64,000 nt of DNA from Rhizobium sp. Q54 (GCA_945889445.1 CAMDBX010000005.1:1-64000), one strand, 5' to 3'; positions 9,075 through 18,171 are shown, counted from the stretch's first letter. Program-made: numbers and translations. The notes: generated from the letters alone by a model not told the origin.

Positions 9075-10376
9075 ATGACCGACTTTTCCCCGCGTGAGAT
9101 CGTTTCTGAGCTCGACCGCCATATCATCGGACAGACTGAGGCCAAGCGCGCGGTTGCCATCGCCCTGCGCAACCGCTGGCGGCGAAAGCAGCTGGAGGGC
9201 ACACTCCGGGACGAGGTAATGCCAAAGAACATTCTGATGATCGGCCCTACGGGCGTCGGCAAGACAGAGATTGCCCGCAGGCTTGCCAAGCTCGCCAATG
9301 CGCCCTTCCTGAAGGTGGAGGCCACCAAGTTCACCGAAGTTGGTTACGTCGGCCGCGATGTCGATCAGATCGTGCGAGACCTTCTCGAGTCGGGGATCGC
9401 CATGACAAAGGCAGCTCGGCGCAAGGATGTCGAGGCGCAGGCGCAACTCAACGCCGAGCGGCGGGCGATCGAGGCGCTGGTGGGCGCCAATGCCTCTGAA
9501 ACGACCCGCGATGCCTTCCGCCGCAAGCTGCGGTCAGGTGAACTCGACGACAAGGAGATCGAGATCCAGGTTGCAGACACGGGCGCTGCCAACTTCGAGA
9601 TTCCCGGAATGCCAATGGGTTCTGCAGGTGTCGTCAATCTTTCCGACATGCTGGGCAAGGCCTTCGGTGGCCGCACCAAGGCGCGACACATGACGGTGAA
9701 GGCCAGTCACGATGTGTTGCTGGCCGAGGAATCCGACAAGTTGCTCGACCAGGACCAGATCGTGCAGGACGCCATCGAGGCGGTCGAGCAGAATGGCATC
9801 GTCTTTCTCGATGAGATCGACAAGATTTGCGCCCGTTCGGAGCGCCAGGGAGCCGATGTCAGTCGCGAGGGTGTTCAGCGTGACCTGCTGCCGCTGATCG
9901 AGGGTACGACGGTGTCCACCAAGCATGGACCGGTAAAGACAGACCACATCCTGTTCATTGCCTCCGGCGCATTCCACATTGCCAAGCCGTCGGACCTGCT
10001 GCCCGAACTCCAGGGACGTCTCCCCATCCGGGTCGAACTCAAGGCGCTTGACCGCCAGGACCTCGAACGCATTCTGACGGAACCGGAGGCAAGCCTCATC
10101 AGGCAGTATTGCGCATTGCTGCTGACCGAAGGCGTCACCCTCGATTTCACGTCAGACGGCATTGCTGCGATCGCGCAGATCGCGGCCAATACCAATGCGA
10201 GTGTCGAGAACATCGGCGCCAGACGGTTGCAGACCGTGATGGAACGCTTGCTCGATGACGTGAGCTACGCTGCGCCCGACCGTTCGGGCGAGAAGGTGTT
10301 GATAGACAACGCCTATGTCGAATCCCATGTGGGTGTGCTGGCCAAGAACGCCGATCTCTCGAAATTCATCCTCTAG
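9075..10376 (+). CDS. hslU: ATP-dependent unfoldase HslU
   Basis: AAA+ ClpX-type ATPase that unfolds substrates and feeds HslV. It has 433 residues. Walker A GPTGVGKT lies at residues 57-64 and Walker [11 protein letters not shown] near residue 240. Between them is the intermediate (I) domain typical of HslU. The C-terminus ends LSKFIL, which in the family inserts into HslV pockets to activate it. It is in one operon with hslV and overlaps the convergent XRE regulator by 11 nt. Confidence 0.97.
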   Translation: MTDFSPREIVSELDRHIIGQTEAKRAVAIALRNRWRRKQLEGTLRDEVMPKNILMIGPTGVGKTEIARRLAKLANAPFLKVEATKFTEVGYVGRDVDQIVRDLLESGIAMTKAARRKDVEAQAQLNAERRAIEALVGANASETTRDAFRRKLRSGELDDKEIEIQVADTGAANFEIPGMPMGSAGVVNLSDMLGKAFGGRTKARHMTVKASHDVLLAEESDKLLDQDQIVQDAIEAVEQNGIVFLDEIDKICARSERQGADVSREGVQRDLLPLIEGTTVSTKHGPVKTDHILFIASGAFHIAKPSDLLPELQGRLPIRVELKALDRQDLERILTEPEASLIRQYCALLLTEGVTLDFTSDGIAAIAQIAANTNASVENIGARRLQTVMERLLDDVSYAAPDRSGEKVLIDNAYVESHVGVLAKNADLSKFIL

Positions 10377-10737
10377 CCCTCTGCCGCTTGCGGACGAGTG
10401 TCGCCAGAAGATCATCGAGGGTAGTCGCGTCAATCTTGCCAATCTCGTCAGCGAGGCGGTTGGCAAGTTCTGTGGCCTTGGGATCAAGACCGGACGTGTC
10501 GATCGTGATGCGCGGGTGAGAGATGCGGGCAAGCCGCACCACCTCATCGGCTTCATCCCAGATGATGTTGAAATAGGCAAGGATGCGCTGGATCAGGTGC
10601 CAGCCAGGGCGGCCGCGTTTGCCATGCTCGAGTGCAGAGAGATAAGCAGAAGAAACACCGAGCGCCTCCGCCATCTCCTTCAGCGTGATGCCGCGTTCGG
10701 AGCGCAACTTTCGCATCCTGTCACCGAACGGCGTCAC
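10366..10737 (-). CDS. XRE-family transcriptional regulator
   Basis: A 123-residue protein with an N-terminal lambda-repressor-like HTH (residues ~5-60: [20 protein letters not shown], then [16 protein letters not shown]). A C-terminal helical part of unknown role contains [14 protein letters not shown]. It overlaps the end of the Smr gene upstream by 4 nt, so it is probably in the leftward mltA-smr-xre transcript. It is a familiar companion of Smr/MltA in rhizobia. Its targets are unknown. Confidence 0.88.
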   Translation of the reverse strand: MTPFGDRMRKLRSERGITLKEMAEALGVSSAYLSALEHGKRGRPGWHLIQRILAYFNIIWDEADEVVRLARISHPRITIDTSGLDPKATELANRLADEIGKIDATTLDDLLATLVRKRQRARG

Positions 10738-11306
10738 CGCTCCTCCCGAATGCGACGGACGCGGACGTAATAGGCACCACCTCCGCCATGTTTCGGATGC
10801 GCTGGCTGGAAGCCGGCAACCAGACTTCGGAACTCGGCCTCATGGAACCACTCCGTCACCAACTTGCGCAGTCGCCCGGCACGTTCGGGCGCATGGAAAT
10901 GCCCGGCACCATGCAGCGTATGGCGTGAGTAGGGTGAATCGCCCTTGCCGGTGATGACCAGCACGTTGCGCGCACCCATCGCTTGTGCGTCGCGCAGGAA
11001 ACCCAGCAGGTTGATGCGGGCCATTTCAATACCCGTGCCGTGAAGGTCGAAGCGGCGCTCGATCTCGATCTGGCCGCGTGTCAGGCGTTGCGTTGTGCGC
11101 CGGTCAAGGCCGGTGATTTGCGGTGGCGGCTTGTGCAAGGGCGAGGGCACATGCACGTGCGGCACCGAGGGAAGGCTGATGGACCTTCTGGGAACCGGTG
11201 ATATGCCGGAGAGCTTGGCTGCCGTTCCGCGTGGGCGAGAGCGCAGCGGCTTCACAGTCTTGGTGGTTTCCAGCCAAAGCTCATAGTCAGGAGGCTTGCG
11301 GGTCAT
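10734..11306 (-). CDS. Smr domain protein
   Basis: A 190-residue protein with a disordered, basic and proline-rich N-terminal half. The C-terminal Smr domain shows FDLHGTGIEMARINL and VLVITGKGDSPYSR (the HGxG/TGKG pattern), ending with GGGGAYYVRVRR. Smr domains are MutS2-like nucleic-acid nicking or binding modules. The ATG at 11306 overlaps the mltA stop as ATGA, which decides the start against a longer open frame. Confidence 0.9.
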   Translation of the reverse strand: MTRKPPDYELWLETTKTVKPLRSRPRGTAAKLSGISPVPRRSISLPSVPHVHVPSPLHKPPPQITGLDRRTTQRLTRGQIEIERRFDLHGTGIEMARINLLGFLRDAQAMGARNVLVITGKGDSPYSRHTLHGAGHFHAPERAGRLRKLVTEWFHEAEFRSLVAGFQPAHPKHGGGGAYYVRVRRIREER

Positions 11307-12400
11307 TTGGGAAGGCCCAACTCGTCTGCCACCGCGTGGGGAAGAAGCACGGTCATCGTTCCGCTGCTCTTCATCGGACCTGCAATCTGCGCCGCCTGAT
11401 CGCCGAATCCCCAGTAAACGTCGCCGCGTGCAAGGCCCGTGATGGCGCTGCCGGTATCCTGCGCAATGAGAAGCTGCTGGAACGGCGTCATGGCATCGTC
11501 CACTCCCGACGAAGCCAGCGTGTCCAGCCACACCGGCGTTCCGAGCATCCAGTAACTGCGGTCCACGGCCAGGCTGTGCCTGGGCGTGAGCTGCACATGC
11601 TGGGCACCAAGCGCACCGCGCTCAGGATCCGCAAGGTCAATCTCGCGGAAGAACACAAAGGAGCGGTTCTCCCACATCAACGCGCGCGCGTCCTCCGGGT
11701 TTGAAGTCATCCAGGCGCGGATCACCTGCATGGACATGGCCTTCTCGCTGATGAGGCCGCGTTCCACGAGAAGCCCGCCGATGCCGGTATAGGCATGGCC
11801 CGATTTGGCGGCGTAGGACAGACGCATGGTGCCGCCTTCCGCCAGGCGCACACGGCCAGATCCCTGGATCTGGATGAAGAAGGCGTCGGCCCAGTCCCTG
11901 AGCCACACGATCTCCAACTCCTGTCCGTGCAGGGCGCCCTCTTCAATTTCGCGGCGCGTGAGGTAGGGTGCCGGTGCGCCCGCTGTGAGGCGGCCATAGG
12001 CGAGGCCACTGCGTGTCCTATCCTCGGCCCTGAAGGCGATGAGATCGGGCGGGCGGCGGTAAATTGGCACGTGGAACTCGTTGCTGCGACTGCGGCTTCC
12101 GTCCACCTCCGGCTCGTAGTATCCAGTAAAAAGTCCGGCCGGCCGCTCCGCATCATGAACACGATAGGCCCGGAACATGCGCTCGAAGTAGCCACGCGCT
12201 GGTCCGGCCTCGAAGGCGGAGAGACAGGCGCTATGCCAAGATGACGGGCTGCCGCCGAAGCGAACCAACCGCGTGAAACCGGATCCTTCCTCCAGCATTT
12301 CACGGCACGACAGCCGAAACGCATCGCGTGACGTTTCGTGGTCATGGCCGTCCCATCCCTCAAGATCGGCCAGGTTCCAAAGAGTGAGTTGACCGTCCAT
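11303..12400 (-). CDS. mltA: Membrane-bound lytic murein transglycosylase A-like
   Basis: MltA-type lytic transglycosylase (365 residues), which cleaves peptidoglycan glycan strands to form 1,6-anhydro ends. The MltA core includes LFTGYYEPEVDGS, FIQIQGSGRVRL and the 3D domain LIAQDTGSAITGLARGDVYW, with the catalytic Asp in QDTG or GDVYWG. No signal peptide or lipobox is evident at this start (MDGQLTLWNL); no better start is visible between it and the upstream gene. It sits between the Tim44-like gene and smr. Confidence 0.9.
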   Translation of the reverse strand: MDGQLTLWNLADLEGWDGHDHETSRDAFRLSCREMLEEGSGFTRLVRFGGSPSSWHSACLSAFEAGPARGYFERMFRAYRVHDAERPAGLFTGYYEPEVDGSRSRSNEFHVPIYRRPPDLIAFRAEDRTRSGLAYGRLTAGAPAPYLTRREIEEGALHGQELEIVWLRDWADAFFIQIQGSGRVRLAEGGTMRLSYAAKSGHAYTGIGGLLVERGLISEKAMSMQVIRAWMTSNPEDARALMWENRSFVFFREIDLADPERGALGAQHVQLTPRHSLAVDRSYWMLGTPVWLDTLASSGVDDAMTPFQQLLIAQDTGSAITGLARGDVYWGFGDQAAQIAGPMKSSGTMTVLLPHAVADELGLPK

Positions 12401-12416
12401 GCCGCGCAGCCGGCGG

Positions 12417-13124
12417 TTATGCCGGTGCTTCGGTGGCTACCAGCTTCCAGTTCGGATCACGCGAGCCAACTTCGCGCTCGAAGGTCCAGACGTCAGTCAC
12501 CTGGCGGATTTCCTTTGGATCGCCGTCAATCACCTCTCCGGCCTTGTCGTAGGTCGCGGAGATGAGTTCGCTCACGAACTCCATAGTGATTGTGGCCTTG
12601 CGGCCATTGAGGCTCGCCTGCTGGATCCTCGCCTTGTCGATGCCGACAAAGCGGGACTCAACCCGCTCTCCCTGGCCCAGCCGGGAGTCGATCGCACCGG
12701 CGAAGCCATCAAAGACGTCCTTGGAGAGGAGGTTCTTGAGAGCCGACTTGTCACCCTTGGCGAACGCCTCAATGATCATCTCATAGGCCAGCTTTGCGCC
12801 GTCCACAAAGGAACGAGGCGTAAAGGACGGGTCGTTTTCGGCCATGCGGCCGAGCGCCGCGGCAAGCGTCGAGCCGTCCTCGGCATAGCCCTTCCATACC
12901 GGCGGCGGGGGATCGCGGTCGCCAGCGTCATTGGCAGGCACCGGAGTGGTCTCGGGAAGGCGTGTAATGGTGCCACTGGGATCCTGAGCTGGCCCACGTT
13001 TCGATCCGAAGAGGTCGAAGGGCGGCTTTTCGGCGCCCGTCCTCGTACCGAGCACAGATCTGAGCCGCCAGAAGACCACCAGGGCCACGGCAAGGAGAAG
13101 GATGTTCAGCGGATCAAAACTCAT
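12417..13124 (-). CDS. Tim44-like domain protein (TimA-like)
   Basis: A 235-residue protein. A single N-terminal membrane segment (MSFDPLNILLLAVALVVFW) is followed by a low-complexity linker (~25-90), then a Tim44-like/NTF2-fold domain ending in TFEREVGSRDPNWKLVATE. The alphaproteobacterial homologues are thought to be membrane-anchored chaperones and are the bacterial cousins of mitochondrial Tim44. The ATG at 13124 gives the correct membrane anchor; the extension to 13241 is unlikely. It is divergent from fxsA. Confidence 0.9.
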   Translation of the reverse strand: MSFDPLNILLLAVALVVFWRLRSVLGTRTGAEKPPFDLFGSKRGPAQDPSGTITRLPETTPVPANDAGDRDPPPPVWKGYAEDGSTLAAALGRMAENDPSFTPRSFVDGAKLAYEMIIEAFAKGDKSALKNLLSKDVFDGFAGAIDSRLGQGERVESRFVGIDKARIQQASLNGRKATITMEFVSELISATYDKAGEVIDGDPKEIRQVTDVWTFEREVGSRDPNWKLVATEAPA

Positions 13125-13246
13125 TCCATCAACCAGTTCGTGGCGTCCAAGGTTTGCGTGTTGCGGCCGGGTGACGCCGCAGCCGTGCAGCACTATATAT
13201 AGTCCCAACCTTCCGGGTCCAAGGCCAAAGGACGAACCCAAACTCG

Positions 13247-13702
13247 ATGACGCGCTTCCTTCCGCTCCTGTTCCTTGCAGCCACAGCTGCCGAAATCGCT
13301 TCCATCATCTGGGTGGGCAGCCTGATCGGGGTCCTTCCCACCCTGCTTCTGATGCTGCTCGGGGGGGCCATCGGCGTCAGGCTCATCAAAACCGCCGGGA
13401 TGAGCCTCGCGGAAGCGGTACGCTCGCCGGTGCAGACGGCCACGCCCCTCAAGGGCATCGGCGGACAGGCAGCTGCCCGGGCAATCTCGGGCTTGCTGTT
13501 CCTTCTCCCCGGCTTTTTCAGCGACGCCCTGGGTTTGCTCCTATTCCTGCCCATGGTGAGACGCTGGCTGGGTTCACGGTTCAGGGTCGATACCTACAGC
13601 ACGGTACGTCCAACAGATGACGGTCGCTTTGGCCCTGTGATCGACGCCGAGGCTGTGGAAATCCGCGGCGAGGTGGACGCGCGGGGTCGAGAAGGCGGCT
13701 GA
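13247..13702 (+). CDS. fxsA: FxsA family membrane protein
   Basis: A 151-residue polytopic protein with three to four hydrophobic segments in residues 1-110, including GGAIGVRLIKTAG and the conserved LLFLLPGFFSDALGLLLFLP. In E. coli FxsA affects exclusion of phage T7 by the F plasmid; the native role is unknown. The soluble C-terminal tail is acidic and variable. It is placed between the Tim44-like gene (divergent) and secB (same strand), the standard alphaproteobacterial order. Confidence 0.9.
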   Translation: MTRFLPLLFLAATAAEIASIIWVGSLIGVLPTLLLMLLGGAIGVRLIKTAGMSLAEAVRSPVQTATPLKGIGGQAAARAISGLLFLLPGFFSDALGLLLFLPMVRRWLGSRFRVDTYSTVRPTDDGRFGPVIDAEAVEIRGEVDARGREGG

Positions 13703-13774
13703 GGCCCATATCCTCTCCCGGCTTGCAGCCCCCGAGTGCCCATGTTAGCGAGGGCAAATTCCAGAAAGAGGCCC

Positions 13775-14296
13775 ATGATGTCCAATACCCCGAAGTCCGA
13801 CGCTGCTCCGGAAACTACTGAAGACGGAGGCGCGGCCGCCGGCAACACGGGCCAGGCGACGCAGGAGCAACCTTCGCTGCGCATCCTCGGACAGTACCTC
13901 AAGGATCTAAGTTTCGAGAACCCGAACGCTCCGCAGTCGCTGGGCCAGGACGCACAGCCTGAGATCAGCATCTCCGTCAACGTCAACGCCAGGCCGCTGG
14001 CGACAACGGATTTCGAAGTAGAGCTTCACCTTGACGCCAAGGCTACAGCGCAGGACAAGGTCGCCTTTGCGGCTGAACTGGTCTATGCCGGAACCTTCCG
14101 GCTCGAGAACTTTCCCCCGCAGATGCTGCATCCGGCAATCCTCATCGAATGCCCCCGCCTGCTCTTTCCCTTTGCCCGGCAGATCCTCGCCGAAGCCACG
14201 CGCAATGGCGGCTTCCCGCCCCTGATGCTGGATCCCATCGACTTTGCCGCCATGTATCAGCGCCGCATGCAGCAGCAGACGGTGGGTCAGGCCTGA
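13775..14296 (+). CDS. secB: Protein-export chaperone SecB
   Basis: Tetrameric cytosolic chaperone that keeps preproteins unfolded and hands them to SecA. It has about 173 residues. The N-terminal extension is acidic/Ala-rich, and the core begins [19 protein letters not shown], the SecB signature. It also has YAGTFRLEN and [15 protein letters not shown]. Tandem ATGs at 13775 and 13778 (MMSNTPK) make the exact start uncertain by one codon. It is convergent with dnaQ, 1 nt between stops. Confidence 0.95.
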   Translation: MMSNTPKSDAAPETTEDGGAAAGNTGQATQEQPSLRILGQYLKDLSFENPNAPQSLGQDAQPEISISVNVNARPLATTDFEVELHLDAKATAQDKVAFAAELVYAGTFRLENFPPQMLHPAILIECPRLLFPFARQILAEATRNGGFPPLMLDPIDFAAMYQRRMQQQTVGQA

Positions 14297-14297
14297 C

Positions 14298-14993
14298 TCA
14301 GTCAGCCTGCTTCCACAGGGCATGCTCGCCCAGATCTGCCACGAAAGCCGAATGAGCTGCTCGCTCCTCATCTGTCAGGCGTGAGGGCAGTGGAGCGGGC
14401 CGTTGATAGGAAATCTGCTGGGCTGCAACCACGGTTGCGGCCCTCTTTGTTCGAGATGCCTCGAGGATGAGGTTTGTTTGCCGACCACCGATCAGCTCTA
14501 GATAGACCTCGGCCAGAAGCTCCGAGTCGAGAAGTGCCCCGTGTTTGGTGCGCCTGCTGTTGTCGATGCCATAGCGGCGGCACAAGGCGTCGAGGCTGTT
14601 GGCAGCTCCGGGGTGCTTCTGCCGGGCAATGTGAAGCGTGTCGACCACCCGCTCTGGCGGAATTGACGGCATTCGCAGGAAGCCAAGTTCGGCATTGATG
14701 AAAGCCATGTCGAAGCTGGCATTGTGGATAATCAGCACGTCGTCGCCGAGGAAATCCATGAAGTCCTGCACAATCGAAGCAAAGACCGGCTTGTCCCTTA
14801 GGAAAGTGCTGGAAAGGCCGTGTACCGCCTCCGCTTCCTTCGGCATGTCGCGCTCGGGATTGATGTAGACATGAAAGGTGCGCCCGGTCGGCAGATGGTT
14901 GAGCAACTCCACCGCGCCGACTTCAACGATGCGGTCGCCCTTTGCCGGATCGAGCCCGGTGGTTTCTGTATCGAGGATGATTTCACGCACCAT
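14298..14993 (-). CDS. dnaQ: DNA polymerase III epsilon subunit (proofreading exonuclease)
   Basis: DEDDh 3'-5' exonuclease, 231 residues. Exo I is ILDTETTGLDP, Exo II is IIHNASFDMAFIN, and the Exo III His-Asp pair is in RTKHGALLDSELLAEVY. The C-terminal ~50 residues would contact the polymerase alpha subunit. It forms a leftward run with coaE-aroE-maf-ppsR pointing away from the probable origin, a gene order kept in many alphaproteobacteria. Confidence 0.95.
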   Translation of the reverse strand: MVREIILDTETTGLDPAKGDRIVEVGAVELLNHLPTGRTFHVYINPERDMPKEAEAVHGLSSTFLRDKPVFASIVQDFMDFLGDDVLIIHNASFDMAFINAELGFLRMPSIPPERVVDTLHIARQKHPGAANSLDALCRRYGIDNSRRTKHGALLDSELLAEVYLELIGGRQTNLILEASRTKRAATVVAAQQISYQRPAPLPSRLTDEERAAHSAFVADLGEHALWKQAD

Positions 14994-14995
14994 AT

Positions 14996-15592
14996 TCAGG
15001 ATCTTCCCTTCGCTCTGATGTCTGCGATCAAGCGTTCAACATGCCGTGCCGTGTCAGCAAGGCTCACCGACGTATCTATCACATAATCCGCCTTCGCCCG
15101 CTTCACCGCATCTGGCACCTGCCGTGACAGGATGAAGTCCAGCTTTTCGGCGGTCATCCCCGGCCGTGCTAGGGCGCGTTCCCTCTGCTGTGCCTCATTG
15201 GCAGACACGACAATGACGACGTCGACCTCCTTCTCGCGGCCAGTTTCGAACAGCAGTGGAATGTCAAGCACAGCCAGCTCCGCATGGCGCGCAGCATCAG
15301 CTAGAAATGTCGCCTGCCGCGCCCGCACCAGCGGATGAACAATCGCCTCGATGCGCTTCAGCAACGCCGGATCTGCCTGCACGAGCGAAGCCAGCTTGCG
15401 GCGATCAACACCGTCACCGCCAATTGCCTCCTGCACCAAAGCGCGAAGCGGTTCGACCGCTTCACCACCGGCTGCATACATGTCATGCACGGCAGCATCG
15501 CTATCGAATACTGGGATGCCTCTGGCTGCGAGCATCTTCGCCGTTTCGCTCTTGCCCATGGCAATGGAGCCCGTGAGTCCCGCGACGATCAT
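14996..15592 (-). CDS. coaE: Dephospho-CoA kinase
   Basis: Last step of coenzyme A synthesis. It has 198 residues, with P-loop GLTGSIAMGKSETAKML at the N-terminus. The segment FDSDAAVHDMYAAGG carries the catalytic Asp, and the lid region is present. It overlaps the aroE stop by 4 nt and is followed by dnaQ after 2 nt. Confidence 0.95.
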   Translation of the reverse strand: MIVAGLTGSIAMGKSETAKMLAARGIPVFDSDAAVHDMYAAGGEAVEPLRALVQEAIGGDGVDRRKLASLVQADPALLKRIEAIVHPLVRARQATFLADAARHAELAVLDIPLLFETGREKEVDVVIVVSANEAQQRERALARPGMTAEKLDFILSRQVPDAVKRAKADYVIDTSVSLADTARHVERLIADIRAKGRS

Positions 15593-16428
15593 CGCTTGTA
15601 GTCCGGATCGATATCACGCGCGACAAGATCATGCAGTTCATCAGTCACCTGCGGCGTGACGCCGAACCACAGAGAAAAACCACGGACCGCCTGGTGAAGG
15701 AGCATGCCCAGGCCGTCAACTGTCCGGTTCCCGCGCGCTGTTGCATCCACCAGGAACTTGGTGCGCAACGGCGTGTAGACGATGTCGGTGACGATCGCCT
15801 CGGCGGGTAGTCGCGACATGTTGAGACCAACCTCAGGCTGGCCCTTCATGCCGAGGGATGTGGTGTTCACCAGCAGTCCGCACTCCGTGAGCTGGTCGCC
15901 GGCCTCATCCCACACCAGCGGCAGTACCTTCGGCCCAAAGCGCTGACGCAGCTGCTCGGCCTTTTCGAGGGTCCGGTTCGCCACAACGACTTCCGACGCA
16001 CCTTGCTCCAGAATTGCGTTCACCACTGCAAGCGATGCGCCGCCTGCGCCAAGAACCATGGCCCGTTCGTTCGTGATGTTGAAGCCCGGCACAGAAGATT
16101 GAAGGCTGTTGATGAAGCCCTCGCCATCGGTATTGGTCCCCAAAGCGTGGCCGTCACGCAGGAACAGCGTGTTCACGGCACCCAGTCGTTTGGTCGACGC
16201 ATCAGCAGGCGTCACGAGGCCGAAGACGGCTTCCTTGTGCGGCAAGGTGACATTGCACCCGGCAAGCCCGGATTGGGGTAGGTCGGCTAAGAATGCAGCA
16301 AGCGACGCGGGCTCGACGGGTCGGCGCGTGTAGCTTCCGTCGATGCCATACTGCTTCAGCCAGTAACCGTGTATGAGTGGCGATCGCGAATGGGCGATTG
16401 GCCAACCGATGACGCAGGCGTTGATCAT
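15589..16428 (-). CDS. aroE: Shikimate dehydrogenase
   Basis: NADP-dependent reduction of 3-dehydroshikimate in the chorismate pathway. It has 279 residues. The substrate domain begins with CVIGWPIAHSRSPLIHGYWL, and CNVTLPHKEAVF carries the catalytic Lys. The nucleotide-binding GAGGASLAVV follows near residue 130, with the NRTLEKA phosphate-recognition strand. It overlaps maf by 4 nt on one side and coaE by 4 nt on the other. Confidence 0.95.
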   Translation of the reverse strand: MINACVIGWPIAHSRSPLIHGYWLKQYGIDGSYTRRPVEPASLAAFLADLPQSGLAGCNVTLPHKEAVFGLVTPADASTKRLGAVNTLFLRDGHALGTNTDGEGFINSLQSSVPGFNITNERAMVLGAGGASLAVVNAILEQGASEVVVANRTLEKAEQLRQRFGPKVLPLVWDEAGDQLTECGLLVNTTSLGMKGQPEVGLNMSRLPAEAIVTDIVYTPLRTKFLVDATARGNRTVDGLGMLLHQAVRGFSLWFGVTPQVTDELHDLVARDIDPDYKR

Positions 16429-17009
16429 GCGTCAACCTCTCCGGCTTCACGCAGCCGAGCCAGCAGCGGCACCAGCGGTAGGCCAAGTATGGTGAAATGA
16501 TCTCCCGAGATGGACTGAAACAGTTGTACGCCACGCCCTTCGATCTTGTAGCCCCCGACGGACGTCGTACAGTCGTCCCCAATCGCATCGATGTAGGCGT
16601 CAAGGAACTCATCGCTGAAGTTGCGCATGACGAGCTGCGCTTCGTCGGTGTATGTCCAAGTGGTCGTTCCGTCCGTGGCAAGGACCACAGCCGATATCAG
16701 AACATGCGTCTGTCCACGGAGCTCTTGAAGCTGTGTGCGGCAATGAGCCCTGTTGCGCGGCTTGCCAAAGACCTTATTTCCCAAGGCCAGAACCTGGTCG
16801 GCGCCGATTACATGTGCACCAGGGTTGCGACGCGACACATCGATGGCCTTGGCCTCGGCAAGCTGTAGGGCTGTTTGACGCGGCATCCACCGGGGGTTCG
16901 CTGCAACAAGAGCTCCTTCGTCAACCTCCGGCGCTGTTGCCGCGAAGTCTAATCCGGCGTGTCGTAACATGGCTTGTCGTGTGGCGCTGGTGGAGGCGAG
17001 AACGAGCAT
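16425..17009 (-). CDS. maf: Maf-like nucleoside triphosphate pyrophosphatase
   Basis: A 194-residue Maf/YhdE-family protein. LVLASTSATRQAML (the SxSxxR signature) stands at the N-terminus, followed by VIGADQVLALGNKVFGKP and YKIEGRGVQLFQSISGDHF. The family hydrolyses non-canonical or modified NTPs and has been linked to septum inhibition. It has a 1-nt gap to ppsR upstream and a 4-nt overlap with aroE. Confidence 0.93.
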   Translation of the reverse strand: MLVLASTSATRQAMLRHAGLDFAATAPEVDEGALVAANPRWMPRQTALQLAEAKAIDVSRRNPGAHVIGADQVLALGNKVFGKPRNRAHCRTQLQELRGQTHVLISAVVLATDGTTTWTYTDEAQLVMRNFSDEFLDAYIDAIGDDCTTSVGGYKIEGRGVQLFQSISGDHFTILGLPLVPLLARLREAGEVDA

Positions 17010-17010
17010 G

Positions 17011-17847
17011 TTACCTGTCTAAGCGCTTGTTGTCTGAGAGCATGTTGAGAATCGTTGCCGCAATCTCTTCCACTGAGCGGCGTGTGACGTCAATCATAGG
17101 CCAGTCATTGTTCGAGCACAGCGTCTTCATAAGCATCAACTCGTCGGTAATCTGGCGAGGATCGACATAGTCGGTTGACCGACTCTCCTTAAGGGAGAGA
17201 AGGCGGTGTCGCCTGATCTGCGCAATGCGTTCGGCGCTGGCGATCAGTCCCACCAGTAGGGGCCCTTTCAGGTCGAGAAGCTTCTGCGGTACCGGAATGC
17301 CTGGTACGATTGGTATGTTCGCTGTCCGGATGCCACGTTGCGCAAGATAGATCGAGGTCGGTGTCTTTGACGTGCGGCTAACACCTAGAATGACGACGTC
17401 CGCTTTTTCAAGATCGTCGATGCTCTGTCCGTCGTCATGCGACATCGTATAGTTCAGTGCATCGATGCGGCGGAAGTAATCGGAGTTCAATGCATGTTGG
17501 CCACCTACCTGCGGACGCGACGTTGCATTGAGATACTGTGAAAGAATCGAAATGATCGGATCGAGGATGGAAAGGCAGGGAACACCCATGGCGTCGCACT
17601 GTTCTTCAAGGTGGCGCCTGATGTCCGGGTTTATGAGGGTGAAGAGAACGATTCCCGGCTGCTCCTCGATCTCTCGCAGGGCACGATTGAGCTGGGAGGG
17701 TGTCCTGACCAGAGCATAGATATGGGCGATAGGTCGGAAGTCGGAATACTGTGCAGCGGCGGCCTTGGCGACAGTATTCAGCGTCTCACCCGTGGCATCC
17801 GACACGAGATGAAGATGAAAATAACGCTGTGAACCGGCTTGTGACAT
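17011..17847 (-). CDS. ppsR: PEP synthase/PPDK regulatory protein (DUF299)
   Basis: Bifunctional serine/threonine kinase and pyrophosphorylase of the DUF299 family (278 residues), which inactivates and reactivates pyruvate phosphate dikinase or PEP synthase. It shows FHLHLVSDATGETLNTVAKA at the start and the P-loop LGVSRTSKTPTSIYLAQRG at about residue 155. This is the homologue of the gene called RP001 in Rickettsia, which flanks the origin opposite hemE there and in Caulobacter. It is first in the leftward run; its upstream region is the probable origin. Confidence 0.93.
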   Translation of the reverse strand: MSQAGSQRYFHLHLVSDATGETLNTVAKAAAAQYSDFRPIAHIYALVRTPSQLNRALREIEEQPGIVLFTLINPDIRRHLEEQCDAMGVPCLSILDPIISILSQYLNATSRPQVGGQHALNSDYFRRIDALNYTMSHDDGQSIDDLEKADVVILGVSRTSKTPTSIYLAQRGIRTANIPIVPGIPVPQKLLDLKGPLLVGLIASAERIAQIRRHRLLSLKESRSTDYVDPRQITDELMLMKTLCSNNDWPMIDVTRRSVEEIAATILNMLSDNKRLDR

Positions 17848-17849
17848 GG

Positions 17850-17878
17850 TGTGGATGAATTGTGGACGATGTGGATAT
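17850..17878 (+). promoter_or_regulatory. Cluster of three DnaA-box-like 9-mers
   Basis: TGTGGATGA, TGTGGACGA and TGTGGATAT follow each other within 29 nt, the last two abutting. Each differs by one or two bases from the DnaA-box consensus TGTGGATAA. They begin 3 nt upstream of the ppsR start codon, so DnaA binding could also affect ppsR expression. Confidence 0.65.
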
Positions 17879-18022
17879 CAGATGGGGTGGCGGTGATTGT
17901 CTCCAGTTTGTCCTGCAATCCGTCCACATGCCGGCCTGACGTGAGAACGGTAGGTGGGCCATGTGGTGAAAGAGTGCAAGGGCGCACTTCAGGACATGAT
18001 TTCTAGCCCTCTTTCTAGTGCA

Positions 18023-18038
18023 TTAACGATCTGTTAAC
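18023..18038 (+). promoter_or_regulatory. CtrA box 1 in the origin
   Basis: TTAACGATCTGTTAAC matches the full CtrA recognition pattern TTAA-N7-TTAAC exactly. In Caulobacter CtrA bound at such sites represses replication initiation. It also lies where it could control hemE transcription. Confidence 0.75.
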
Positions 18039-18043
18039 ACGTC

Positions 18044-18059
18044 TTAATTTTCCCTTAAC
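18044..18059 (+). promoter_or_regulatory. CtrA box 2 in the origin
   Basis: TTAATTTTCCCTTAAC is a second exact TTAA-N7-TTAAC, centred 21 bp (two helical turns) from box 1, which puts both on the same face of the DNA. Confidence 0.75.
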
Positions 18060-18171
18060 GAAAGATATGAGGGTGGGTCTGTTCAAGGATCCACTTGACC
18101 TGTGGACGATCATTGGATTGGGATGTATCCCGCTTCCCGCGTACCAAACAAAAGAGACAAGAAGAGTCAGA

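Larger units (their letters stand above)
17848..18171. other. Probable chromosomal replication origin (oriC)
   Basis: A 324-nt gap between divergent ppsR and hemE, the same gene pair that brackets the origin in Caulobacter and Rickettsia. It holds five DnaA-box-like 9-mers: TGTGGATGA (17850-17858), TGTGGACGA (17861-17869), TGTGGATAT (17870-17878), reverse-strand TGTGGACGG (17920-17928) and TGTGGACGA (18101-18109). An AT-rich stretch lies at about 18001-18068. Two full CtrA half-site pairs lie inside the AT-rich part. Genes on each side point away from it, as expected for co-direction with bidirectional forks. Origin function is inferred, not shown. Confidence 0.8.

Noticed and set aside
18067-18171. 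N-terminal extension of hemE to the ATG at 18067
   Set aside because: The extra codons include a DnaA-box-like site and do not resemble the family; the ATG at 18172 gives the normal protein.
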